Position numbers and translations under genes: made by a program. From the NCBI RefSeq assembly GCF_007183175.1, contig NZ_AP019807.1, positions 1,842,001 to 1,906,000 on the forward strand: 64,000 nucleotides of DNA, written 5' to 3'. Below are positions 9,247-17,966 of the stretch, one piece after another (the first letter of the stretch is position 1; the number at the start of each line of letters is the position of its first letter). The notes below the pieces were generated by a model that ran no database searches, was not told where the DNA came from, and worked only from the letters and a program-made list of their open reading frames with translations. Source of the stretch: Microbulbifer sp. GL-2 (GTDB taxonomy: Bacteria > Pseudomonadota > Gammaproteobacteria > Pseudomonadales > Cellvibrionaceae).

Positions 9247-10473
9247 TTAATCCCCCGCGCAGTAAACCGCGGCATCGGCATAAACCTGCTTCAGGTTGAA
9301 ATCGGAGTTGCTGAAGTCGTCGGTAATGGCTTCGATACGTGTGCGATCGCTGGAATCCTCAGGTTCTCGCAAACAGACCTGACGAAAAACCTTGGTGACT
9401 TGGCAGGTGGCAAAAGCGCGGCTGTTAGCCAGCTCTTCACCGAGTGATTTTGCTCCATTGCCGCTGCCGGGCAGAGCGTTGCTCCAACCCAGGTGCAGGT
9501 TGGGCCCCTCGCGCCAGTAGTTATCCCAGCGATCGTCAGGAAGCTGGAACCCGTGAGGGAAGTTCGCAGCATTAATATGATTTTTAGCTTTTACCCGACT
9601 ACCGGTTTCGGGATCTGTATCTCCAGCGCCATTGTAGTCAAGTGTTCCACTTTCACCTTGCGGATCATTATCCGCATCGTATACATAGTCGTAATAGGCA
9701 AATGCCTGGGCCATGGGATCCATGCCGCTGTGACAACTGACACAGTTATTCTGGAATACACGGCTGTCGCCGCCCGGGCTGCGACTCACATCCTGGCGAA
9801 TCCGGTCTGGCGGACGCGAAGTGTCCTGCACCTGCTCCATATCCCGGCACATGTGATTGAGCATGGTAAAGCGGAACATGGCGCGATTGGTGCCGGCACT
9901 AAAAAAAGCCTTTGCAGCCGCACGACTGGTAATCACTCCGGCGGTGGCATCGCCAGGTAGTCCATTGAGAGAGGACTGACTCCGTTGCGCCAGGTTGTCT
10001 TTCAATGAGTAGCCGCCGGCTTCCAGGGCTTCATAGTGATCATTGTTGCTGGTGCTGTAACCGGGCAACCCGGAAACACTACCGGTATAGAGAATATTCG
10101 CTGACAGTAGCTGACGAAAATCCATATCGTCTCGCACCATGCCGATGACAGTCGCGCTGTAGTCGTTTAGCGGTGCAAATACATCCTGTTCCTCGTTGGT
10201 CCAGGGGGTGGCGAGATTTTTCAGGGTGACGTTATAAAAAGCATCGTGCTGCATAGCCGTGTAGGCAGCGGCGGTAGGATCGCCATTGGCAATATCTTCG
10301 GCCATATCCAGCAACACACTCTCGGATGGAACCGTGCCGGTAATACGACTGTGAATTTGTAGGGCCTGGTCCTGGGGAGCAGCGAGAGCAGAGCCACTCC
10401 AAAGACCAGTCCCAAGTATTGCGCCTACCACTGTGAGCTGGATCACACGCGCTCGAGACGAATTATTTTTCAT
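9247..10473 (-). CDS. Secreted protein with one c-type heme motif
   Basis: This 408-residue protein starts with a Sec signal peptide ending ALA-AP near residue 32. It carries one CxxCH motif (CVSCH, about residues 244-248) followed by SGMDPMAQAFAYYDY. That context is typical of DUF1588/DUF1585-type cytochrome-like proteins, where 'CxxCHxxMDPxG' follows the heme site. It is the first gene of the left arm, 225 bp from the divergent right-arm start. It precedes the LamG heme lipoprotein by 5 bp, so tight co-expression is expected. The substrate and redox partner are unknown. Confidence 0.72.
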   Translation of the reverse strand: MKNNSSRARVIQLTVVGAILGTGLWSGSALAAPQDQALQIHSRITGTVPSESVLLDMAEDIANGDPTAAAYTAMQHDAFYNVTLKNLATPWTNEEQDVFAPLNDYSATVIGMVRDDMDFRQLLSANILYTGSVSGLPGYSTSNNDHYEALEAGGYSLKDNLAQRSQSSLNGLPGDATAGVITSRAAAKAFFSAGTNRAMFRFTMLNHMCRDMEQVQDTSRPPDRIRQDVSRSPGGDSRVFQNNCVSCHSGMDPMAQAFAYYDYVYDADNDPQGESGTLDYNGAGDTDPETGSRVKAKNHINAANFPHGFQLPDDRWDNYWREGPNLHLGWSNALPGSGNGAKSLGEELANSRAFATCQVTKVFRQVCLREPEDSSDRTRIEAITDDFSNSDFNLKQVYADAAVYCAGD

Positions 10474-10698
10474 TGGATTATTTTGTCGGTGAGGTCAGTG
10501 GGATATGGCAAGGCATACTAAGAGCAGATTTCAATATTGTCAGAATGACTTTTAATATTTGCGTTCCAGTTGGCAAACTTTTTGTGCGCAACTTGCGAGA
10601 ATTACCCTCAGCGGTAAAAACCGTGCACAGAATAATGTTAGGCCTTCAGCGAAATTACCGGTGCATTGCTGGTGCCTATGCCGGGTGGATAAAAAATA
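10474..10698. promoter_or_regulatory. Divergent promoter region of the envelope redox locus
   Basis: This 225-bp gap separates the two outward-reading arms of the locus and must hold promoters for both. No confident -35/-10 pair or operator palindrome was identified by eye. Confidence 0.5.
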
Positions 10699-13314
10699 AT
10701 GAAATCTTTGCGTGCAATACCGCTTTTATTGCTGGTAGCTGCTTGTAGTGGTGGCGGCAGTTCTTCAGGTGGTGGAGAACAAGCGGAAGACCCAGTGGTG
10801 GTGGATTATCCCATTGCTTTTGTTCGTCGTCAGCTCAATAAAGATGATGAGGATGTCCTGGAAAAGGACGATATTTACCAGCCTCAGGATTTTTTCCCCG
10901 GTGCAGAGCTGATATTGAAGGATCGCGCAACTGCAAGCTCTACAGAGACTATCATTTCTGCGGATATTTTCACTGGCGATTACGACGTTAAAGACCTGAA
11001 TACCTCTGCGGACGGCAAGCGCCTGGTGTTCGCCATGCGTGCTCCTGAGATTGAAGACGTAGATGATGATGAACAACCCAGCTGGAATATCTGGTTGTAT
11101 GACCTTGAGACTGTAGAGCTAAAAAGGGTCATAGAATCTGACCTCATCGCGGAGGAGGGGCAGGATGTGGCCCCCGCTTTCCTGCCAGATGGTCGTATCG
11201 TGTTCTCCTCCTCTCGCCAGCGCCGAGCACGCGCTTTGTTATTGGATGACAACAAGCCTCAATTTTCAGCGCTGACAGATGATCAGGATGAACCGGCTTT
11301 TGTTTTGCATGTGATGGAGGCAGATGGCAGCGACATTCGCCAGATATCATTTAATCAAAGTCATGATCTCAACCCTACGGTCTTGAACAACGGCCGTATC
11401 CTGTTTAATCGCTGGGATAATGCTGCCGGCGTGGATCGCTTAAGCTTGTATACCATCAAGCCCGATGGCAGTGACCTGTCATTTCACTATGGTTATCACA
11501 GCCAGGAAACCGGTACAGAGAATTCTGTTGCGGCTTTTTTCAGGCCGCGTGAAATGCCCGATGGACGTTTACTGGTAAACCTCCGCTCGCCAGCTGGTAG
11601 CAGTTATGGCGGTGATCTTGTGGCAATTGATGGGATAAATTACAGCGAGGCTTACAGTGAAGCCGGTAGTGAAGGAGAGTTAGTTGGGCAGTCCACTATT
11701 TCCTTCGATGAAGTCACCACGGACGGCACTTTGTCCCCACACGGAACATTCGCTGCAGCTTGGCCATTCTACGATGGCACCAGTCGTATGCTGGTCTCCT
11801 GGAGTGAATGCCGTATTGTGGAAGAAGAGACGGAGTTATTACGTCCCTGTCCGGAAACTCTGGATGAAGAGGAAGAACCGGTACTGGCGGATCCCCACTA
11901 CGGACTGTGGATTTATGATTACGAGGCCGGAACCCAGCTGCCTTTAGTGGTGGCAGAAGAGGGAGAAATGATCTCTGAAGGGGTCACTCTGGAACCCCGT
12001 ACCGAGCCCACTTATATTCCAGACCCAATTGCCGGAGTGGATGTAGATGGAGACCTGGTGCAGGAGTCTGTGGGTATCCTGGATATTCGCAGTGTGTACG
12101 ATTTTGATGGGGAGGATATTGCTGGAATTGAAACCCTCGCCGATCCGTCCGCTACTAGTGCCGGTGAGCGCCCTGCACGTTTTCTGCGCATCATAAAAGC
12201 TGTGGCAATTCCCGATGACGATATATTGGACTTTGATGGATCTGCCTTCGGACGTAACCGTCGCCAGGGTATGCGAGAGATTCTTGGTTATACGCCGATT
12301 CAGCCGGATGGCTCTGTACGTGTAAAGGTACCCGCAGATGTTCCCCTGGCAATTTCAGTAGTAGATGCTGAGGGCAAACGAATTTTTGAGCAGCACAATA
12401 ACTGGTTGCAGCTGCGGCCAGGAGAGGTGCGCAACTGTAATGGTTGCCATACCAGCGAAAGTGAAGTTGCCCACGGTCGCGTGGATATGGAGCTGGAATC
12501 CTCCTGGGCTGGCGCCCCCACCTCCGCCGCCCCCTTCGCCAACACCGAACCCGCCCTGCTGGCTGAAATGGGAGAAACCATGGCACAGCTGTTGGCGCGA
12601 CTTGTCGGTGAAGCGGGATTAAATGGGGATCTTCAATTTTCCGATATATGGACTGACCCGGCTGTGAGGGCCAAGGATGCAGATATTTCCCTGGCCTACG
12701 CCGACTTACTTACCAGCCCCCCAACACCCCTGACTTGTTTGGATAACTGGAATGGTGGCTGTCGAAGCGTTATTCACTACGAGCAGCATATCCAGCCAAT
12801 CTGGGAACTGTCACGCCAGGTTATGGATAATGCCGGCACCGTTATCAGTGATAATACCTGCATCGCCTGTCACTCCCCTGTGGATGCGGCCGGAGCTACG
12901 CGTGTGCCCGCTGCACAATTGGATCTGACTGCCAGTGCATCTACAGTGAACGATGCCTGGTTTACTTCCTATGCCGAATTACTGGCAGACAGCCCGGTAT
13001 TGGATCTAGTCGATGGAATTTTGACTCCGCGATTGCGTCAGGAAATAGACAACCAGGGTAATCCGGTATTTGAAACTGATGAGGAAGGTAATCTGCTTCT
13101 CGATGTGAACGGTGATCCGATACCGGTGATGGTTGTTGTAAGTACTTCTGCGCTATTAGCTGAAACTGCTTTGGAGAGCAGTTTTTTCCCGGTGTTTTCC
13201 TCTGGTGGTGCTCATGCCGGATATTTGCAGCCCGCTGAGCTGCGCCTGGTTGCTGAATGGTTGGATATCGGTGCCCAATATTACAACGATCCATTTGCGG
13301 CACCGGCTGACTGA
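10699..13314 (+). CDS. Beta-propeller lipoprotein with two c-type heme motifs
   Basis: The 871-residue product has a lipobox (VAACSGGG, Cys about 16) and a Gly/Ser linker. Its N-terminal 400 residues contain repeated TolB/PD40-like blades (phrases LPDGRIVFSSSRQ, LNNGRILFNRWD, MPDGRLLVNLRSP), indicating a beta-propeller. The C-terminal half carries CxxCH motifs at about 580-584 (CNGCH) and 721-725 (CIACH). The layout recalls propeller-plus-cytochrome proteins related to the hydrazine synthase alpha subunit, but that link is only a resemblance. It heads the right arm, with the SH3/barrel gene starting 3 bp after its stop. A surface redox or binding role is likely. Confidence 0.75.
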   Translation: MKSLRAIPLLLLVAACSGGGSSSGGGEQAEDPVVVDYPIAFVRRQLNKDDEDVLEKDDIYQPQDFFPGAELILKDRATASSTETIISADIFTGDYDVKDLNTSADGKRLVFAMRAPEIEDVDDDEQPSWNIWLYDLETVELKRVIESDLIAEEGQDVAPAFLPDGRIVFSSSRQRRARALLLDDNKPQFSALTDDQDEPAFVLHVMEADGSDIRQISFNQSHDLNPTVLNNGRILFNRWDNAAGVDRLSLYTIKPDGSDLSFHYGYHSQETGTENSVAAFFRPREMPDGRLLVNLRSPAGSSYGGDLVAIDGINYSEAYSEAGSEGELVGQSTISFDEVTTDGTLSPHGTFAAAWPFYDGTSRMLVSWSECRIVEEETELLRPCPETLDEEEEPVLADPHYGLWIYDYEAGTQLPLVVAEEGEMISEGVTLEPRTEPTYIPDPIAGVDVDGDLVQESVGILDIRSVYDFDGEDIAGIETLADPSATSAGERPARFLRIIKAVAIPDDDILDFDGSAFGRNRRQGMREILGYTPIQPDGSVRVKVPADVPLAISVVDAEGKRIFEQHNNWLQLRPGEVRNCNGCHTSESEVAHGRVDMELESSWAGAPTSAAPFANTEPALLAEMGETMAQLLARLVGEAGLNGDLQFSDIWTDPAVRAKDADISLAYADLLTSPPTPLTCLDNWNGGCRSVIHYEQHIQPIWELSRQVMDNAGTVISDNTCIACHSPVDAAGATRVPAAQLDLTASASTVNDAWFTSYAELLADSPVLDLVDGILTPRLRQEIDNQGNPVFETDEEGNLLLDVNGDPIPVMVVVSTSALLAETALESSFFPVFSSGGAHAGYLQPAELRLVAEWLDIGAQYYNDPFAAPAD

Positions 13315-13317
13315 TTC

Positions 13318-14214
13318 ATGTTGAAAATACATAACTACACAGGTATTTCCCTGCTGCTGGGTGCGCTTCTGATCTCGCTTCCGGTAGTTGCACAAGAGGG
13401 AACAACGATTGCATCAATGGAGAGCCCAGCGGTAGATGCGAAAGTATCCCCGGTGGATAAACCGGTAGCCGCAGTGGGAGAACAGGAGAATACTGAATAC
13501 TCAGCAGTAGTTATCACTGAGGCGGAGAGAGAGGTACCTACGGATGCTGAACTGGTCACCGTTGGCAATGCCTTTATCAATATTTATCGCGGCCCTGGTC
13601 GCGGTTACCCGATTTTCCATGTGGCGGAATATGGGGAAAAAATCTGGTTGCTCAAACGTCGTACCGACTGGGTAAAAGTACTGGCGTCGCGTAACAAAAC
13701 TGGATGGGTAAAGGTATCAGACCTACAGGAAATTTATGGTGAGGCAGGTGAGCTGGTAAGGGTACCCCTGCCGGATTTCAGAGATGTGGAGGCAGGGTAC
13801 TTTTACCTGGGCTTCTCCTATGGGGATTTTGCCGGGGCCAATTCCATGGGAGCGACACTGGGGTATCAGTTTAGCGCTAATTTATCCACAGAACTTCGTG
13901 CGACCCAGGCAATAGGTGAATTCTCCGATAGCTTGGTTTATCAAATGGCGATCGTGCATCAGCCATTTCCTCGCTGGCGTTTATCCCCGTATTTCCTCCT
14001 TGGTGCAGGCCTGAATATCACCTCTCCCAACGCCACTATTATCGCTACAGAAGACCGTCAGGATACGGTAATGCTTGCGGGCCTCGGTATTAAAACCTAT
14101 TTATCACGCCGCTTTGCTCTCAAAGCGGAATATACCAACCACTACCTGCTCACCTCGCGGGAAAATAATCAGGAGATAGTCGAGTGGAAACTTGGTTTCG
14201 ACGTATATCTGTAG
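13318..14214 (+). CDS. SH3-domain outer-membrane beta-barrel protein
   Basis: A signal peptide (to about residue 25, VVAQE) is followed by a linker and a bacterial SH3 domain at about residues 78-140 (INIYRGPGRGYPIF, then GWVKVSDL). The C-terminal 150 residues are alternating hydrophobic strands typical of an 8-stranded outer-membrane barrel (GYFYLGFSYGDF, AGLGIKTYLSRRFALKAEY), ending in an aromatic/hydrophobic VYL. SH3b domains often bind peptidoglycan or peptides, so this protein may tie the outer membrane to the wall. It overlaps the next barrel gene by 31 bp. Confidence 0.75.
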   Translation: MLKIHNYTGISLLLGALLISLPVVAQEGTTIASMESPAVDAKVSPVDKPVAAVGEQENTEYSAVVITEAEREVPTDAELVTVGNAFINIYRGPGRGYPIFHVAEYGEKIWLLKRRTDWVKVLASRNKTGWVKVSDLQEIYGEAGELVRVPLPDFRDVEAGYFYLGFSYGDFAGANSMGATLGYQFSANLSTELRATQAIGEFSDSLVYQMAIVHQPFPRWRLSPYFLLGAGLNITSPNATIIATEDRQDTVMLAGLGIKTYLSRRFALKAEYTNHYLLTSRENNQEIVEWKLGFDVYL

Positions 14215-14837
14215 GCACTGCAACTCTGTCTGCCCTGTTCAGTGCACAGGCCTGTGTCGCCCAGCAGGGTGAGGATGTTATAGCCGATATTGTTGCCTCT
14301 GACCTGGAACGTCGCGAGGTTCGTGATGCGCTGATCGATAGTGAAAATATTGAGCTCGGTGTTTTTGCCGGAGTAATCAATGTAGAGGATTTCGGCTCTA
14401 ATGCGGTCTATGGTACCTCGGTTTCCTACCATATTACTGAAGACCTGTTTATAGAGGGAACTTATGCGCAGACTGAGCTGGGTGAATCAAGTTTTGAGCG
14501 CTTAAGCGGTGCCGCTCCCTTACTTACTGATGAGCAACGTGAACTGAGCTATTACAACTTCTCTCTGGGTTGGAATATTTTTCAGGGGGAATATTTTATT
14601 TCAGATGACTGGGCCTTTAATACCGATTTTTACTTGGTGAGTGGTGCAGGTAATACCTCCTTTGCTGATGAAGAACACTTTACCTACAATTTTGGTGCTG
14701 GGGTGCGCCTGCTGGCGAATGACTGGCTAGCACTGCGCTTTGACGTGCGTGATCATGTTTTTGAACACGAGCTGTTTGGTGAGGCAGAGAAAACCCATAA
14801 CCTTTCAACTCAACTTGGCTTTACCGTCTTTTTCTGA
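14184..14837 (+). CDS. Outer-membrane beta-barrel protein
   Basis: The 217-residue product has a short signal peptide (ending CVAQQ). It is then dominated by amphipathic beta strands (SYHITEDLFIEGTY, FGAGVRLLANDWLALRFDVR) and ends in a terminal Phe (TVFF), the usual BAM recognition signature. The start lies 31 bp inside the preceding barrel gene in another frame; the overlap and lack of an alternative start suggest coupled translation. It resembles OmpA-like 8-stranded barrels of unknown function. Its partner is probably the preceding SH3 barrel. Confidence 0.75.
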   Translation: METWFRRISVGTATLSALFSAQACVAQQGEDVIADIVASDLERREVRDALIDSENIELGVFAGVINVEDFGSNAVYGTSVSYHITEDLFIEGTYAQTELGESSFERLSGAAPLLTDEQRELSYYNFSLGWNIFQGEYFISDDWAFNTDFYLVSGAGNTSFADEEHFTYNFGAGVRLLANDWLALRFDVRDHVFEHELFGEAEKTHNLSTQLGFTVFF

Positions 14838-14875
14838 TTACAGCTGCAGGCTAAATTTACAGTAAGGATTTTTAA

Positions 14876-15352
14876 ATGTTACGACTTGTTGCGTTATTTA
14901 CATTACTTATCTCCTCGATAAGTGCGAGTGCGTCCGAACCTTCCAAGGATTTTACCCTGGCTTCCAATAAGGGGAGCAACCTGCGCCTGGAGGAACAGCG
15001 TGGTGAAGTAATTATGTTGAATTTCTGGGCTTCCTGGTGCGGACCCTGTCGCCAGGAAATGCCTTTGCTGGATAAGTTACATGAGCGTTATGCCGCAGCT
15101 GGATTCCAGGTCTGGGGTGTTAATGTGGATGCGCAACGCTCCGATGCAGAAAAGCTGCTGGGAAAAATACCTGTAGATTTTCCAATCCTGTTCGACAGTA
15201 CCAGTGAAGTGAGTAAGATGTACGGCATCGATGCTATGCCAAGCACAGTATTTATCGACCGTGATGGCAATGTGCGCCACATTCACAAAGGTTATCGGGA
15301 TGGTGATGAAGCCGCCTATAAAAAAATTATCAAGGAATTAATCCGGGAGTAA
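14876..15352 (+). CDS. TlpA-family thiol:disulfide oxidoreductase
   Basis: This 158-residue protein has a Sec signal peptide (to about residue 20) and a thioredoxin fold with the active site FWASWCGPC (Cys55/Cys58). It also has the cis-Pro loop region MPSTVFIDRDG typical of TlpA/ResA proteins. Such periplasmic reductants keep cysteines reduced for cytochrome c maturation or metal loading. In this operon it precedes the Cys-tailed DUF4266 lipoprotein by 4 bp and follows heme-motif proteins. Reduction of apocytochrome or of the DUF4266 cysteines is a reasonable inference. Confidence 0.92.
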   Translation: MLRLVALFTLLISSISASASEPSKDFTLASNKGSNLRLEEQRGEVIMLNFWASWCGPCRQEMPLLDKLHERYAAAGFQVWGVNVDAQRSDAEKLLGKIPVDFPILFDSTSEVSKMYGIDAMPSTVFIDRDGNVRHIHKGYRDGDEAAYKKIIKELIRE

Positions 15353-15356
15353 CACC

Positions 15357-15575
15357 ATGTTGCGCTACTTGTTGCCGCTGTTGGCGGTATCGCTGTTCAG
15401 TGGCTGCACAGTAACGCCCTGGGTGGCACCTTATGAGCGACAGTACCTGGCAGACCCCATTATGGGGTTTGAAAGCGATCCGGTTGCCGCCAGCTACATG
15501 AACCATGTCTATGAAGCCCGTGAGGCCGCCAGGGGTGCTGAGGGTGGAAGTGGAGGCGGATGTGGTTGTAACTAA
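15357..15575 (+). CDS. DUF4266 small lipoprotein with Cys-rich tail
   Basis: This 72-residue protein has a lipobox (LFSGC, Cys about 17), leaving a mature peptide of about 55 residues. The conserved-looking body (WVAPYERQYLADPIM) leads to a glycine-rich tail ending GGGCGCN. The terminal C-G-C motif could bind a metal or be modified; that is inference. The stop codon overlaps the start of the DUF3570 gene by 14 bp. DUF4266 genes are commonly found beside DUF3570, TlpA and ApbE, all present at this locus. Confidence 0.85.
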   Translation: MLRYLLPLLAVSLFSGCTVTPWVAPYERQYLADPIMGFESDPVAASYMNHVYEAREAARGAEGGSGGGCGCN

Positions 15576-16722
15576 ATTGTTGCGAAATTGCCTTGCTTTA
15601 GGATTGATGTTCCCCACCTACACTTCTGCTGCTGTGTTACCTGAGGAGCGGGCCGATAATCTGTACCATGCTTATAGTGGTGGAGGGGTTACCATTGATG
15701 GCCCCTCGGTATTGATACGTAAGAATATTGGCAACAATGTCTCCTTTTCTGCAAATTACTATGTGGATATGATCTCCGGAGCTTCTATTGATGTGGAGGC
15801 AACGGCAAGTGAATATTCTGAACAGCGCGATCAGTACTCCCTGGGTGCGGACTACCTTGTAGATAAAACAACTATCAGCGTTGGCTACACCAATAGTTCA
15901 GAGAATGACTATGAAGCTGAAACCGTTGCTTTTGGTGTTAGTCAGGGATTTTTTGGTGATCTTAGTACTATTGATCTGCGTGTCAGTTATGGTAGCGATG
16001 AAGTTTTTCGCAATGGCGATGAGAATTTTGCCGATGTGGCAGAACACCGTCGTTACGCTCTCAGCTGGAATCAGATACTTACTCAGAAACTGATTGCTGA
16101 ACTGAGTGTGGAGACAGTCTCCGATGAAGGGTTTCTTAATAACCCCTACCGCAGTGTACGCTACCTGGACCCGGCATCGGGCTCTGGATTTAGTTATCAG
16201 GCGGAGGTCTATCCGAGAACACGTAACAGTGATGCCTTGGCTATTAGGGCGAAATATCGGCTGCCTTACCGTGCGTCAGTAAAAGGTGAATACCGCCGCT
16301 ATGCGGATAGCTGGGGGATAACCGCAGATAATGTGGAATTCCGCTATACCCACCCGCTGGAAGAGCGGGATGAGTGGATTTTTGAAGCTAAGATACGCTA
16401 CTACCAACAAACCAGTGCTGATTTTTATAGCGACCTGTTTCCCTATCTGAATGCCACAAATTTTCGTGCGCGGGATAAGGAGATGAGCAATTTTACCACC
16501 TTGGCATTCGGCTTGGGAGTTTCCTACGAGTTGCCACAACGCTGGTCCCTGCTCAATCGTAGGAATACCATTAATTTGTATTGGGACCATATCCTGTTTG
16601 ATTACGAGGATTTCCTCGACGTGACAGTTCATGGGGATAGTACCGCAATCACCCCTGGAGCTGAGCCAGCTTACAGTTTCTCTGCCAATGTGATTCGTCT
16701 GTTCTGGACGGTACGTATCTGA
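15562..16722 (+). CDS. DUF3570 outer-membrane beta-barrel protein
   Basis: The frame is open from 15505, but the better start is the GTG at 15562: a GGAGG box ends six bases before it and it gives a proper signal peptide (LLRNCLALGLMFPTYTSAA). The mature protein of about 365 residues is a large beta-barrel with many alternating strands (NNVSFSANYYVDMISGAS, KTTISVGYTNSSENDY). It ends in an aromatic/hydrophobic strand (IRLFWTVRI). It is the last gene of the right arm, overlapping DUF4266. DUF3570 proteins are of unknown function; here it may be the outer-membrane exit or anchor for the redox proteins. Confidence 0.85.
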   Translation: MVVTKLLRNCLALGLMFPTYTSAAVLPEERADNLYHAYSGGGVTIDGPSVLIRKNIGNNVSFSANYYVDMISGASIDVEATASEYSEQRDQYSLGADYLVDKTTISVGYTNSSENDYEAETVAFGVSQGFFGDLSTIDLRVSYGSDEVFRNGDENFADVAEHRRYALSWNQILTQKLIAELSVETVSDEGFLNNPYRSVRYLDPASGSGFSYQAEVYPRTRNSDALAIRAKYRLPYRASVKGEYRRYADSWGITADNVEFRYTHPLEERDEWIFEAKIRYYQQTSADFYSDLFPYLNATNFRARDKEMSNFTTLAFGLGVSYELPQRWSLLNRRNTINLYWDHILFDYEDFLDVTVHGDSTAITPGAEPAYSFSANVIRLFWTVRI

Positions 16723-16770
16723 TCGCAAGATTATCAAAGTACGAACCGTGTATCTCTCCAGTACTATGTA

Positions 16771-16803
16771 ACACTCAATTGGGCTTAGGGCCCATTTGAG
16801 TGT
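16771..16803 (+). terminator. Intrinsic terminator of the right-arm operon
   Basis: Inverted repeat ACACTCAATTGGGC / GCCCATTTGAGTGT (14 bp, one mismatch) with a 5-base loop, 48 bp after the DUF3570 stop. The following bases are only moderately T-rich. Confidence 0.6.
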
Positions 16804-17222
16804 ATCTGTTTCGCGAGAGAAGGTAGAGCTGTTCAAAACCTACAGAATTAAAGCCATAGTCATCAATACCTCATGCCGCTGTATCCGGTAGTGATCAATA
16901 GATTCCTTTATCAAAGTTGCTGTATGGCATCTCGCCGCAAAGCTTAGATTTCCCGAGTTTCATCGATTTACCTCTATCCACCCAGTGGCTTTAATCATAA
17001 TTCTTAATGACCTTTTCACGAGAATTTGTGTGGCATTGTATTAATTGTTTATCGAAAGTTTTGGTGTATTTCGGTAATTAAGCTGTGTCTATACTGAGTA
17101 TAGTTTTGGATTTTTTACTTCTCGATAGTAGGCTTGACCCTGACGGTGAATAGTTAGTATGTAGATATATTAAGATGAATAGAGCTGAATGTTTGGTCAA
17201 TACTATGATTTAGAGACTTCCC
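16804..17222. other. Intergenic stretch, nothing recognised
   Basis: AT-rich gap between the redox locus and the SGNH hydrolase. No RNA gene, hairpin or coding frame stood out. Confidence 0.5.
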
Positions 17223-17846
17223 ATGGCTGAAAGAATACCCAGAAAAATCGTTTTTATTGGTTCGAGTTCTATTTATGGGAGAGGTGATACAGAGCTAGGT
17301 GGTTTTGTTCAAAGATTTCGATTTCATTTCGAACCCATGAACCCTAAAAACTTGGTTTACTCCCTGGGTGTATTTGGAGAAAATGTGAAAGCATTAGCTC
17401 TTAGGATTTCCAGTGAGCTCCCTCCAAGAAGTCCCCACCTGATCGGGATATACCCCGGCTTCAACGATATATGTCGTATCGGAGGGGCAAAAGCTAATAC
17501 TGAAGTGGCGCTTAAAGTTTTTCGCAATGAAATGCTAAATCTATTGCAGATTTCCAAGATGCTTGCTCCCACCTTTGTGATGACAGGTATTCCCTTTGAT
17601 GAGCAGCGTACTACTCCTTTTCTGAAAAGCGATAGTTATTTCTTTCGTTCGGATGCTAAGGTTTATTCTCAGGTGGTGAGAGAGGTCGCCTCTTTAGAAG
17701 CGGTTCCTATACTGGACTTTGATTTACTGTGGCGCGATAGGGAGATTTCCAATCTTCTAGCAGAAGATGGCCTCCATGCAAGCCCCAGTGGGCACCAGTT
17801 ACTTTTTAAACAGACCTGGAATTTTGTCTCAAAAAATTATTTTTAA
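17223..17846 (+). CDS. SGNH/GDSL-type hydrolase
   Basis: This 207-residue cytoplasmic-looking protein has SGNH-hydrolase blocks: the nucleophile region FIGSSSIYGRGD near the N-terminus (GSS replacing the classic GDS), a FND block (IYPGFNDICR) and the C-terminal catalytic Asp-His block EDGLHASPSGH. The family hydrolyses esters or thioesters; the substrate is unknown. There is no signal peptide. It precedes a PLP-dependent decarboxylase by 120 bp on the same strand, so the two may act in one pathway, but no link is proven. Confidence 0.8.
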   Translation: MAERIPRKIVFIGSSSIYGRGDTELGGFVQRFRFHFEPMNPKNLVYSLGVFGENVKALALRISSELPPRSPHLIGIYPGFNDICRIGGAKANTEVALKVFRNEMLNLLQISKMLAPTFVMTGIPFDEQRTTPFLKSDSYFFRSDAKVYSQVVREVASLEAVPILDFDLLWRDREISNLLAEDGLHASPSGHQLLFKQTWNFVSKNYF

Positions 17847-17966
17847 TCTCTCTATAAATAGTGCTGGATAAAATTGTAATATCAATTTTTTAATTGATAA
17901 ACCGATTGTTATTTATGTAATATATACAATTGAAAGATTGGAATTCAATAGTGTGAGATATAGCGT

